A stretch of DNA of 64,000 nucleotides. Origin: Nostoc sp. GT001 (GTDB lineage Bacteria > Cyanobacteriota > Cyanobacteriia > Cyanobacteriales > Nostocaceae). Below, piece after piece: positions 45,373-55,374 of the stretch. The stretch's first letter is position 1; every line of letters begins with the position of its first letter. The stretch lies in contig NZ_JAUDRJ010000003.1 in the NCBI RefSeq assembly GCF_030382115.1, forward strand, positions 4,837,765-4,901,764, written 5' to 3'. Below the pieces are notes generated by a model. It was given only the letters and a program-made list of their open reading frames with translations, was not told the origin of the DNA and searched no databases. The translations under genes and the position numbers were made by a program.

Positions 45373-46770
45373 ATGAAAACCTCTCGTCTTTTTAACTTCG
45401 TTTTGATTGCTTTATTAAGCTTGGGAGTAGTTGTGGTCATGAAAGATAATAGTTTTCAAACTAACAGCACCAAAAACGCCATTGCATCTGAAATTATTAA
45501 TGCTCCTCAAGCTCGTGTCTATCTCGGTTTACCCCAAAGTCAGGTTAATGCCAAAACAGCCGATAAAATTAAGCCTGAGATTGTGAAATTACCGAACTTG
45601 TTAAAAAAAACAAATGAACCTTGGCGTTTGAAGGGTAAACAAGTAGAAGTTGTTAACTACGGAGTGCTAGTTGAGAAAGATAACAAAACAGGGGAATTGC
45701 GAGGTGTTCCAATGGGGAATGCTGAGGGAGATTCGTTTTTGTACGATCCGGCTAGTGGTGGTTCGACTCCCCGACAAAATGAGGAGGCTAAAGGAAGAGA
45801 AAACGATCTCATTTTAAGTGCGGCACGCTTCGGTGAAGTTAATGCCTATTACCACACCGATCGGACATTAACCTACGCTAATAGTTTACTAGCAGAACTG
45901 GGCGAAAAACCGCTTCCCTACTTGCGCGTAGTAGTAAATGACCATTCTTGTTCACAATTACCAGGCTACCGACAAAATGATTGTGACAAGCGTAGTGGTG
46001 AGGCGCTTTCTTTTGGTGGGGGCCATTATCGCCGACCAAGCGATCGCTTCGATGATGAAGGCTTTGAGCATCAAGTGGAAGAAATTAATTCTACAGGAGA
46101 AGTGCATTTAGGCCCTGGTAATGACTTTATTAAAGATGCTAATGGCGATCGCGTGGTTGTTAACAGCTATCCTTATAACGAAAATCCTTCCCACAACGCC
46201 GCAATTATTATTCATGAAACAGCACATCATATTGTCAGCCACACCGCAGACTTCCGTGAAAACCAGAACCGCCAAAATAACCAATATAGCAACCGTAAAA
46301 TCCATCTGGATGAAGGAACTTGTGATTATTGGACAGCAGTAATGCTAAACTCTCCTGACATTTACGAATGGCAAAGAGCTAACGAAAAACTAACAGATAA
46401 AAGCAATCGCAATCTCAGCGGCCCTCGCACAACTGCCAATTTTGTCCAAGACGGCGACCCTCATGAGAACGGTAACATTTGGAGTTCCACACTATGGGAC
46501 TTACGACAAGCGATCGGCGATGGTCGCAAAACCGATTTGCTGCTGATGAAAACATTATTGTTGTTTGGTGAGATTGAAGCAGATAACCCAAAAGCAAAAC
46601 GCAAAATTCGCCGAAATGAAAAAATTGATCAAAAAGATGAATTCCGTGATGGTTTAGCAAAGATACTTAAAGCAGACAAATTATTCTATAAAAACGCCAA
46701 CCGCACTTTAATTATCAATACTTTTGCCAAACGCGGTATTGACTTAAAAACTCCTGATAGTACCTTTTGA
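45373..46770 (+). CDS. Membrane-anchored zinc metallopeptidase (HExxH, gluzincin-like)
   Basis: The 465-residue protein has an N-terminal signal anchor (about 7-24) and should face the periplasm. The zinc site is HETAH (H281, E282, H285), and the third ligand is probably E314 in HLDEGTCDYWTAV. Further on, GDPHENGNIWSSTLWDLRQA resembles the C-terminal part of fungalysin/thermolysin-type catalytic domains. Family placement is by motif only. It begins nine bases after the porin stop and is the last gene of the block. It could process an exported peptide or protein. Confidence 0.75.
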   Translation: MKTSRLFNFVLIALLSLGVVVVMKDNSFQTNSTKNAIASEIINAPQARVYLGLPQSQVNAKTADKIKPEIVKLPNLLKKTNEPWRLKGKQVEVVNYGVLVEKDNKTGELRGVPMGNAEGDSFLYDPASGGSTPRQNEEAKGRENDLILSAARFGEVNAYYHTDRTLTYANSLLAELGEKPLPYLRVVVNDHSCSQLPGYRQNDCDKRSGEALSFGGGHYRRPSDRFDDEGFEHQVEEINSTGEVHLGPGNDFIKDANGDRVVVNSYPYNENPSHNAAIIIHETAHHIVSHTADFRENQNRQNNQYSNRKIHLDEGTCDYWTAVMLNSPDIYEWQRANEKLTDKSNRNLSGPRTTANFVQDGDPHENGNIWSSTLWDLRQAIGDGRKTDLLLMKTLLLFGEIEADNPKAKRKIRRNEKIDQKDEFRDGLAKILKADKLFYKNANRTLIINTFAKRGIDLKTPDSTF

Positions 46771-46933
46771 ACATCAGGGGAAACGCATCTAAAATTCCGC
46801 AGATATTAAAGCGGATTTAATAATTATGAAATTAGAGAATCTGAAGCCTGAAATAATTGCCACAAGATCATTTCCGGCTTTTTTATATAATAAAATAATC
46901 AGCGTCAATTAGGGAGATAAAAAAGCATGAATG

Positions 46934-48390
46934 ATATCATGTCCGCTTGATTACTTACTAAACCCCAAGAACCCCACCCCGCCAAAGCTGCGCTTTGTCT
47001 CCCCTCCCCGTTTACGGGGAGCAGGGTGGATTAATTGTCGGGAGAGAAAAAGTTTTCTCACTCGACCATTGGACTCACAGGCATTGGGCAAAAGGAGTCG
47101 GAGTGGTCAAATAGCGCATCAAAAATCATTTGAAGTTGGTTAGCCATCAGCCTTAACGCTTCGGGAAGAGTCCGACAATTTAACTGACGAGCCAGGGAAA
47201 CTAAAAACTGTCTGACCATCGCCCAATTAGCTGGTGAAAAACCGCCAGTATGAATACAGTTATCTTCATTTAAAGTTACATCCTTGACCCAATGAAGTTG
47301 ATTTTCAATTGACCAATGACCACGAATAATCTCCGCGAATTCTGAAGCTGAATAATTTCAGCTACTTAAATAAAAGTGTTGTTCATGATAGTCAACAATC
47401 TGGCGACGACAATTCTATCCTTGAGGTCGAGTTCCATATCTGTTAACCTCAATTAAACTTTTAGCGCCAACCCAATCAGGTAGTGACTCAAATGGAATTG
47501 GATAGACTTTGACTTGACGAGTAGTCTTTCGTCCATGTAAATTTTCATCATGGTAATTGGTATCGATAGCGATTGAGGATTCAGCTAGCTCAGTAGCTAC
47601 TTTCAGGAGATTTGGCTGGTTTCTTTTAATAGTAATAATGTAGTCATTTTCTCCCTCGATAATCAGCTCAACAGTTTTTTTTGGCAATGTAGTGCATCGG
47701 CTGTAATCACGATATGATGCCCATAAAGCTTTTTAATTAGCTCTTCTACCACACTAATCTCACTGTTTTTGTTATTTTCCATAGCTTGATGTCTGATTAC
47801 CCATCCTTGCTGATGACTATAAACTGAAAACTGAAACGATACTCACAAAGTTTTGATAGGATTGATTTCCCCCGGTTACAGTACTTTTAATACATTTCCC
47901 ATCGATGGCAAATAATTCTTTGAAATTAATTGGCAAACTCTTTTCTGCCCAGACGTTAAACAGTTCAGCTAATATCTGAAAATCAATTGACATCATAATA
48001 TTTCTGAATGTTGATGCTGACGGAAATTGAATATCTGGAGATAAATCTAATAATTTGATTAGAGATAATCGATGATTTTTTGTGAACTCAGCTAAAGGTT
48101 TATACCCCCAATATCCTGTACAACTACCTAACAAAACTATAGTTAGTATTATCCAAAGTCTATGTCTAATACCTCTAGCATGTCGATAATCGGGAACCCC
48201 TTGGATTGCTTCGATTAAATTCATTCCTAACTTTCCTCTGGGAGAACCGTGTTTTTCTTAAGGAATCATCCTTCTATGTTATATTTTCTCTCTCGACAAT
48301 TAATCCACCCTGCCTCCCGAAGAGCGGGGAGGGGCTGGGGGTGGGGTGCAATGACTGTGGAAATCATAACTAATTATGCGGACATGATAT
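46934..48390. mobile_element. ISAs1-type insertion sequence, decayed
   Basis: The ends are a perfect 13-bp inverted repeat: ATATCATGTCCGC at 46934-46946 and GCGGACATGATAT at 48378-48390. Inside each end is a longer imperfect inverted region containing CAGGGTGGATTAATTGTCG (about 47023-47041) and CGACAATTAATCCACCCTG (about 48293-48311). It encloses a broken minus-strand ISAs1-family transposase. No clear target-site duplication is visible. The outermost repeat may belong to an older element around the IS. Confidence 0.8.
47058..48224 (-). pseudogene. ISAs1-family transposase, multiply frameshifted
   Basis: The fragments in order are MNLIEAIQGVPDYRHARGIR, then LFAIDGKCIKSTVTGG (frame 48224-47817); KKTVELIIEGENDYIITIKR, then QVKVYPIPFESLPDW (47687-47415); and RGHWSIENQLHWVKDVTLNE to about 47058. 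Together they cover the family's N-terminal domain and the DDE catalytic core, with the late Glu in SIENQLHW. At least two frame breaks, near 47690-47815 and near 47350-47415, prevent a full protein. It is non-functional. Confidence 0.85.
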
Positions 48391-48501
48391 GAGGCATTAT
48401 AGCGGTTATCAGTCCAGTTCAGTACACTTAGGAGAGAGCAATTATACTGATAACCGCTATAGCTCAACTCTAACTTTTACTATTAGGCTAGTGGTTCCAA
48501 G

Positions 48502-51500
48502 TTAATTTTGAGTTTGAGCCAGAATCGGTAAGGTAATTACAAATTCTGTTCCTTCACCTTGGGTAGAATTTACAATCAGTGAACCGCCATGTTTTTCTAT
48601 AACAATAGACTGAGCGATCGCTAATCCTAATCCTGTTCCTTTACCAACACCTTTCGTAGTAAATAAGTGGTCAAATACTTTTTGTTTAACTGATTCACTC
48701 ATCCCTTGACCATTATCAGCAATACTCACCTCAACTTGTTTATTTTTTAAAGAGGTGGTAATTGTAATCCGGTTGGGATTGGCTTGAATCTCTTCAAAAC
48801 TCCTACCTGTATTTGATTCATCCAAGGCATCAATGGCATTTGCTAAGATATTCATAAATACTTGGTTTAATTGTCCAGGAAAACATTCAATTTTGGGTAA
48901 ATTTCCGTACTCATTGATTATTTCAATAGCTGGACGTTCTTCGTTAGCTTTCAGGCGATGTTTAAGAATTAAAATCGTACTATCAATGCCTTCATGAATG
49001 TTAAATGGTACTTTGTAATCTCTATCAGCACGGGAGAAAGTACGGAGACTGGTGCTAATATTCTTGAGCCTGTCACACGCTATCGTCATTGAATCAATCA
49101 TCTTGAGCAAATCTTCTAAGCTATATTCCAAATCAATTTCTTCAGCATGGGTAAAAATTTCATCTCCGGGAGTAGGAAACTTTTGTTCATATAGTTTCAA
49201 GTGTTCGATAACATCAATAAATGTTGGTTTAGCTTGTTTAAGACTGGCAGCAATAAAACCAAGAGGATTATTCATTTCATGAGCGACGCCAGCAACTAAG
49301 TTACCCAACGCAGACATCTTTTCACTTTGGACGATTTGTAATTGAGCTTGTTGCAAATCTTGTAAAGCTTGCCCAGCTTGCTGATAAAGCCGAGCGTTTT
49401 CTAAGGCAATTGCTGCTTGGGAAGATAGTAGATTAATCACCTGTAAACGGTTACTAGTAAATACTCCTTGACTCAATTGATTTTCTAGGTAGAGAATACC
49501 CATCAAATGACCTTGGTTAATAATGGGCGTACATAATACACTTTGAGGTTGATGTAGGAGCATATATTCTCCAATTACACCAGGGATACTCGTTTCACAA
49601 TTGTCTATGATCACAGTTTCTTGAGTATTTTTAACGTAATTGATGAGTTTTCTTGGAATATATTGACAAGCATCTATTAGTTGTGACTCAAGAATGGTTT
49701 TGACATCAGTCTGTGAATTTAACTGTTGATCGATAAAGGTAATTGCCCGCACTTGCCAAGTATCCTCTTGAGGAAGAATTAATACAGATGTTTTCGCACC
49801 AGAATTTTCTAAGATAATGCGAGTGAGACTGCTGATAAGTGCGTCTAATTCGATACAACTGGAGATAGTTTGAGATGCTTTGAGAATGCAGGTTAAATCT
49901 AGAGCATCAGAAATATTAGTGCTGCTGGTAGTGTAAGTAGATGTACGAGCAATGCTGGCTATGGTTTCTAAGGGATTTAAGTTGAATTCTTGCTGTTGCA
50001 AAATGGGTTTGAGTAATTTGGGATAGCGTTTTTCCAAGTCATCAGTTTTGGCTTTTGCTCCCCAATGGGCATAACTGTAATATGCTTGTTGCAGATATCC
50101 TTCTGCGGCTTTTTCTTTACCCCATTCTAAGTAAAATTTGGCCGCAAGTTCGTTAGCGATCGCGGCTTCCTGAACATAGTCATTGGCGATCGCTTCTTGG
50201 ATAGCTATTTCATAATAATCTGCGGCTTGTAAGCGATCGCCCGTTACACGAGCTTGTTCAGCTAAAATTAAATTGTACTTATGCTGATAATTTACGGGTG
50301 CATGAGCCGCCCATTTTTGCATTTTCGACTGGTTTTCGGCTACTTTCTGGAGATAAAGCTGTTGCTGTGCTTCATTTACCTGAGAACAAAGAGCTAACAA
50401 ACTCAAAGATTGGTAGAAATTCCGCAAAGGAACAATTAATAATCCTGCTGCTCCCTGCTCATACTGCTCAAATTTTTGGGAATATTCCCAAGCAGATTCA
50501 TATTCACCAAAAAGATAAGCCAGTAGCGTTTTTGCTAGATAGACATAACAAATACCATTGATATTGTTAGTTTCAATTAAAGTCGGTAACATTTCAACTT
50601 CGTGAAAATGCTTACCAATTAAACAACAGGGATTAGCCGCTTCTCCTTGTAAATTTAGAACCGTCTGCCGCCAGATATTTCCCCAAACCAGAGATACTTC
50701 TTGTTTAATTTGCTGCATTAGCTCGCAATATTTATCTGCTTCCAGCACAGCATTTTCTAGATTTTCTCCACTCCAAAAGAGAAATTGACAATAGCAATTG
50801 GCACAATAGCCTACATATTCTAAATTTCCGGTTTCTAATCCACTCTGCAATCCTTCCAAAAATAGATTCAATGTGGATTTAATTGAATCTTTCCAATGTT
50901 TAATAAACAGACTAAAGGTTAAATAAACCCTACTTTTAAGTTCTTTAGTTTGAAACTTTTCTAAAAGCTGTACTGCCAGTTTACCAAACTGATACCCATC
51001 TTCAATTGCACCAATACTGCACAAAAATAATCCATAGAGACTATAAGCAACAGCTGCCTGTGGTGAGTTGCCGTACTTGATACAAATTTTGATCATTGTA
51101 AAAATTTTGAGCGGCAATAACATCGGTTTGGCTATATAAACTGGAGCAAACAAACCCGATAATATGCGGAGCGCAACTAATTTTTGGGGATCAATGATTT
51201 CTGGCAGATTTGCCAATGCTGCAATCGATTGATGAACCAACATTTGTTGTAATTGGTCATGTTCCTCAAAAATAATTTGAGTATTACTGTCTTCAGGTAA
51301 TGTCAAATCTAGTAATTGCAGTGCTTCTCTACCTGTGGCTATTGCTTCAATGAATTTATTTTGCGCCGTATAAGATTGGATTTGAATCTCATAGGTACGA
51401 ACTTTTTCTAATGGAGATTTAGCGTTTTTGAGGATAATCTCTACTAATGATTTTGATGAATCAAAGTTTGTATTCAGATATTCTGCCTCAGCCGCAGATT

Positions 51501-53919
51501 CGTAAACAGCAAGGGCCAAATCGTAGCTGCTTTGCCAAGCATTTATCGGTAATAAAAGAATTGACACTTTTAAATACTCAACTGCTGTCGCATAAGCAGT
51601 TGAGTTTTTGGCTTTACAACCAGCTATCAGATTTAACCGGGATAAATGTTCTCGTTCGTCAGCTTCCTCTAATAATTCCAGTCCGTAATTGTATTGGTTG
51701 ACGATCGCAAAAATTCCTGACTCTTGCTGCTCTTTAGGTGTATTCTGCAACAACAATTGCCCAATTTGCAAGTGTGTTGACTGTTTTTGTGCATCTGGAA
51801 TGAGTGAATAGGCAGCTTGCTGGACGCGATCGTGTAAAAATTTATATACAACCATCTCAGACTGTTCTTGAGTAGCTGCTTGATTTTCGGAACCAACAAA
51901 AAACTTATAAACCTCACTTTGCGGCAAAATCAACCCTTCTTGCAAAGCCTTCCACAAGCAATCTGCGGTTTCTATCTCTGATTGTTTAGAAACAATCGCT
52001 AATGTTTTTAAATCGAACTGATTACCAATACAAGCGGCTAGCTTCAATTGTTGTTGAGTTGATTCTGGTAGTCTTCGTAATTGAAAAACCATAAAATCAA
52101 CAACATTGTCTGCTAAAGTTTGCTGATTTATTTGAGAAATATCACATTGCCAACATCCCTCGGCAAAATTGAATTGAATAAGCCGATCTTGATGTAATGA
52201 TTTCAAGATTTGAGTTGCAAAAAACGGATTTCCTTGAGCTTTTCGATAAATCAACTGTGAAAGAGATAATGCCACATTTTCTGCACAATTTAATGTATCC
52301 GCTACAAGTTGATTCAATTGTAATTGGTTGAGTGGTTTTAGGTTAAGACTATTTACATTTACACCTGTTTTACGAATTTCATCCAACATTACCATCAATG
52401 GATGTGCTGGGAATACTTCATTATCTCTATACGCACCAATTAACAATAAATATCCCTGATTAGCTTCATTCATTAATAATTGCATGAGTTTCAATGAAGC
52501 CGAATCTACCCACTGCAAGTCATCTAAGAATATAACTAAAGGATGTTCTTTAGTTGTAAATACTTGGAGAAATTTCTGAAATAATAAATTAAATCGGTTT
52601 TGTGCTGCGTTACCTGATAATTCTGGTGCAGGTGGTTGTCTGCCAATAATTTTTTCTAATTCGGGAATGACTTCAATAATTACCTGTCCGTCTTCACCTA
52701 ATGCTTGAATAATTTTATTTCGCCATTTTTGTATTTGGACATCACTTTCTGCCAGTAATTGCTCCATAAAGTTACGGAAAGCTTGGACAAATGCCGAAAA
52801 AGGAATATTCCGATTAAATTGGTCAAATTTGCCTTTGATAAAATAACCGTGTTGACGAACAATAGGTTTATGGACTTCGTTAACAACAGCAGTTTTACCA
52901 ATCCCCGAAAACCCAGCTACCAGGATTATTTCTGTTGCTCCCAGGCTGATATTTTCAAATGCTTCTAGCAGAGTTTCTACTTCTGCTTCTCGTCCATAGA
53001 GTTTATCAGGGATAATAAATCTGTCGCACACATCCCTTTGAGCAATTGGGAAACTTTCAATTTTACCAGTTGTTTTCAGTTGAGCTAAACAATTTTCTAA
53101 ATCATACTTTAATCCTAATACACTCTGATAGCGGTCTTCAGCATTTTTTGACATTAATTTGCTAACGATATCCGAAATTACCGCCGGAATTTGTAAGTTA
53201 ATTACATCTATTGATGAGGCTACCTTAGCAATATGGGAATGCACCAACTCCATTGGCTCGTTTGATTGAAAAGGTAATTCACCTGTGAGTAATTCGTAGA
53301 AAGTTACACCAAGTGAATAAAAATCAGTCCGGTAGTCAATTCCCCGATTCATTCTCCCTGTTTGTTCTGGAGAAATATAAGCTAGTGTTCCTTCTAACAC
53401 ATTGGGGCTGATTAGCGTATGCGTTTCTCTTGGTAATAGAGAGGCAATACTAAAGTCGATTAATTTAACTTGTTTGGAATGAGGATTAATTAAAATATTG
53501 CTCGGTTTGATATCTTTATGGATGATACGCTGACTATAGAGTATTTCTAAGGTATTACAGAGTGCGATCGCTATTTGAAAAAACTCTTGCAAAAACCTAA
53601 TATCTCGCGTTTGATCGCGAGCAAAATAATCTTTTAGAGAAATACCACCAAAATCTTCCATCACCAACGCATAGGCATTTTGATACACCTCCAGGCTGTA
53701 GGTTTGGACGATTAAAGATGAGTTTAGATTTTTGGCAATGGTGTACTGATTGCGAAACTGCACCAGTTCGTTGAAGGATGGATATGGATTTTTCAGCAGT
53801 TTAATCGCTACAGGTAATGAGTCACCTTCTCGATACCCTCGGTAAACTATAGTTCTCGAACCATTGTAGATTTCTTCAATGATTTTATATCCAGAAATAT
53901 TAATATTAGTGCTAAACAT
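48502..53919 (-). CDS. Ser/Thr kinase-AAA ATPase-GAF-histidine kinase fusion
   Basis: The 1805-residue protein has an N-terminal protein kinase (about 10-270; HKDIKPSNILI, IDFSIASLL, TLAYISPEQTGRMN). A predicted AAA/STAND ATPase follows with Walker A GFSGIGKT (about 334-341) and VIFLDDLQWVDSASL. Next is a helical, TPR-like region of about 700 residues (about 600-1290), a GAF domain (about 1330-1490), and a histidine kinase with H1547 in AGVAHEMNNPLGF and an ATPase ([27 protein letters not shown]). There are no membrane helices, so it is cytosolic. This architecture is known from Nostoc as dual 'HstK'-type kinases. No regulator gene is adjacent, so its phosphotransfer partner is an orphan elsewhere. 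Confidence 0.93.
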   Translation of the reverse strand: MFSTNINISGYKIIEEIYNGSRTIVYRGYREGDSLPVAIKLLKNPYPSFNELVQFRNQYTIAKNLNSSLIVQTYSLEVYQNAYALVMEDFGGISLKDYFARDQTRDIRFLQEFFQIAIALCNTLEILYSQRIIHKDIKPSNILINPHSKQVKLIDFSIASLLPRETHTLISPNVLEGTLAYISPEQTGRMNRGIDYRTDFYSLGVTFYELLTGELPFQSNEPMELVHSHIAKVASSIDVINLQIPAVISDIVSKLMSKNAEDRYQSVLGLKYDLENCLAQLKTTGKIESFPIAQRDVCDRFIIPDKLYGREAEVETLLEAFENISLGATEIILVAGFSGIGKTAVVNEVHKPIVRQHGYFIKGKFDQFNRNIPFSAFVQAFRNFMEQLLAESDVQIQKWRNKIIQALGEDGQVIIEVIPELEKIIGRQPPAPELSGNAAQNRFNLLFQKFLQVFTTKEHPLVIFLDDLQWVDSASLKLMQLLMNEANQGYLLLIGAYRDNEVFPAHPLMVMLDEIRKTGVNVNSLNLKPLNQLQLNQLVADTLNCAENVALSLSQLIYRKAQGNPFFATQILKSLHQDRLIQFNFAEGCWQCDISQINQQTLADNVVDFMVFQLRRLPESTQQQLKLAACIGNQFDLKTLAIVSKQSEIETADCLWKALQEGLILPQSEVYKFFVGSENQAATQEQSEMVVYKFLHDRVQQAAYSLIPDAQKQSTHLQIGQLLLQNTPKEQQESGIFAIVNQYNYGLELLEEADEREHLSRLNLIAGCKAKNSTAYATAVEYLKVSILLLPINAWQSSYDLALAVYESAAEAEYLNTNFDSSKSLVEIILKNAKSPLEKVRTYEIQIQSYTAQNKFIEAIATGREALQLLDLTLPEDSNTQIIFEEHDQLQQMLVHQSIAALANLPEIIDPQKLVALRILSGLFAPVYIAKPMLLPLKIFTMIKICIKYGNSPQAAVAYSLYGLFLCSIGAIEDGYQFGKLAVQLLEKFQTKELKSRVYLTFSLFIKHWKDSIKSTLNLFLEGLQSGLETGNLEYVGYCANCYCQFLFWSGENLENAVLEADKYCELMQQIKQEVSLVWGNIWRQTVLNLQGEAANPCCLIGKHFHEVEMLPTLIETNNINGICYVYLAKTLLAYLFGEYESAWEYSQKFEQYEQGAAGLLIVPLRNFYQSLSLLALCSQVNEAQQQLYLQKVAENQSKMQKWAAHAPVNYQHKYNLILAEQARVTGDRLQAADYYEIAIQEAIANDYVQEAAIANELAAKFYLEWGKEKAAEGYLQQAYYSYAHWGAKAKTDDLEKRYPKLLKPILQQQEFNLNPLETIASIARTSTYTTSSTNISDALDLTCILKASQTISSCIELDALISSLTRIILENSGAKTSVLILPQEDTWQVRAITFIDQQLNSQTDVKTILESQLIDACQYIPRKLINYVKNTQETVIIDNCETSIPGVIGEYMLLHQPQSVLCTPIINQGHLMGILYLENQLSQGVFTSNRLQVINLLSSQAAIALENARLYQQAGQALQDLQQAQLQIVQSEKMSALGNLVAGVAHEMNNPLGFIAASLKQAKPTFIDVIEHLKLYEQKFPTPGDEIFTHAEEIDLEYSLEDLLKMIDSMTIACDRLKNISTSLRTFSRADRDYKVPFNIHEGIDSTILILKHRLKANEERPAIEIINEYGNLPKIECFPGQLNQVFMNILANAIDALDESNTGRSFEEIQANPNRITITTSLKNKQVEVSIADNGQGMSESVKQKVFDHLFTTKGVGKGTGLGLAIAQSIVIEKHGGSLIVNSTQGEGTEFVITLPILAQTQN

Positions 53920-54428
53920 ACTGTTAAATCCGAGTAAGTTATAACTTGATTATTCCCAAATTAATAACGGCAGTTTAATGTTAATTAGTAAAGATTACTA
54001 TGGCTTTACTTTTGAGACCATTTATGAAGATAAGCTTTAAATTGTAGGGTACATTACACGCTGCTTTAGCTTTAAAACATCCAATGCAGAGATAGACTAT
54101 CTCACACAAAGCGTCAAAATTCTCAGTAGTAAATTAGGAACCTGCAAAGAGTCAAGCAGGAATTTTTGAACTCAAAAATATGCTTGTAAGGGCTGGAGAA
54201 AGATGAAAAGGGAAGAGGTGAAAAATTTTCAACCTTTTCCCTTTAAACTTTAAAGAACCAAGTTAACAAGAGCAAACTACTAGTACCTGCTGGGATTTTT
54301 AGTTAAGTTTCGCAGTTTGACTTAACGCAATTATCTACTCAAATAGGAGAGACTATTATTGATTGACAGTAGCGGAAGTTTATTACTCTGCCGACTGTTA
54401 TTAGATAGGGTTATGTTATAACCAGTCC
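53920..54428. other. Intergenic region, nothing recognised
   Basis: This 509-base spacer lies between the giant kinase start and the RidA-like gene stop. It is AT-rich with no strong hairpin and no ORF of note. It should carry the promoter of the kinase gene. Confidence 0.45.
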
Positions 54429-54983
54429 TCAACTACGGTTATCTGGAATTACCGCATAAGCATCAATTTCAAACAACATACCGTCAAGTGCAAGTCTAGG
54501 AACGGGAATAAGAGTGTTTGCTGGTGGTTTATTCCCCCATAAATTTATAATTTCACGTCCTAACGGGATCAATTTATTTTGGTTGTGATCCACTATAAGA
54601 ACAGTAGTTTTTGCGACATCTTGTGGTTGTGCCCCAACCGCTGCTAAGGCATAACGGAGGTTTTTAAAAGCCTGTATTAACTGCTTTTCAAAGTCATCTG
54701 AGACAAGATTACCTTGTAAATCGGAACCAAATTGACCAGAAATATAGACGGTTCTCGCCCTTGATGGTGTCACAGCTATATGACTATAGCCATTTTGGGG
54801 TGCATTATATAATGTTGGTGGGTTCACTAATTTCAACTCTTTGTTGTCTTTAGCGCTTACTTCCTTTTGTGTTGCCACCATCAAGGCGGTAGTTATTCCA
54901 CTACCTCCAAGCCACAAAAGTGCATTTCGTCGCGAGAAGTTTGCTACTAATGAATTTACAGCACTGCTAATAGGTCTAGTCAT
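54429..54983 (-). CDS. RidA/YjgF-family protein with Tat signal
   Basis: The 184-residue protein has an unusual N-terminal extension of about 45 residues with a twin-arginine signal (FSRRNALLWLGGSG then ITTALMVA). The RidA domain follows (about 60-180): YSHIAVTPSRARTVYISGQF, then AFKNLRYALAAVGAQPQDVA and PRLALDGMLFEIDAYAVI. Cytosolic RidA proteins hydrolyse reactive 2-imino acids. This one lacks an obvious Arg in the usual NRxxRP position and is probably periplasmic, so a different ligand is likely. It lies on the same strand as the decayed lipoxygenase gene upstream, which also has a Tat-like signal. Confidence 0.85.
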   Translation of the reverse strand: MTRPISSAVNSLVANFSRRNALLWLGGSGITTALMVATQKEVSAKDNKELKLVNPPTLYNAPQNGYSHIAVTPSRARTVYISGQFGSDLQGNLVSDDFEKQLIQAFKNLRYALAAVGAQPQDVAKTTVLIVDHNQNKLIPLGREIINLWGNKPPANTLIPVPRLALDGMLFEIDAYAVIPDNRS

Positions 54984-55347
54984 TAAAGCTCCTTAAATGT
55001 GAGTTCTCTATTTTTGCTCATACTTAGTTTTATTATCTATCTAATCAAGCTAAAAAGCACTAATTAGCAAATTTATTCAGTGCAATCACATAAATAATAA
55101 GCCTGGATCGGTTTTAGTTCCTTTAGCTTTTGATATGGATACAGTTAAAACTTATACTAAATCAGGTTATTAACTCCCAAAAAGTGTATTAGGCGATCGC
55201 AGTGCGTGGTATTTTCGTAATAACTTCAGGGCGCAAGGCCTTGTGCCCCTACCGCGTGGTCTCACAAGAAGCTTATCCTACTTGTACTGTTAGCCATACG
55301 GAACTGTCTCACCGCATCGTCGGTAAGCAGTGCAGCTCACAAGAAGC
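54984..55347. other. Intergenic region with partial gene duplication
   Basis: The spacer is between the RidA-like gene and the lipoxygenase stop. It contains the first copy of a repeat that duplicates the lipoxygenase 3' end (55261-55300) and a GCGCAAGGCCTTGTGCCCC palindromic stretch at about 55231. No further gene is seen. Confidence 0.5.
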
Positions 55348-55374
55348 TTATCCACTTGTACTGTTAGCCATACG
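55261..55374. repeat. 39/40-bp direct repeat covering the lipoxygenase C-terminus
   Basis: CTCACAAGAAGCTTATCC, followed after a one-base indel by ACTTGTACTGTTAGCC, occurs at 55261-55300 and again at 55336-55374, 75 bases apart. The second copy encodes the last residues of the lipoxygenase frame (SRMANSTSG). The first would read STSRISFL. Confidence 0.8.

Noticed and set aside
46931..47143. Plus-strand 70-codon frame at the IS left end
   Set aside because: It reads through the IS terminal repeat and the antisense of the transposase tail.
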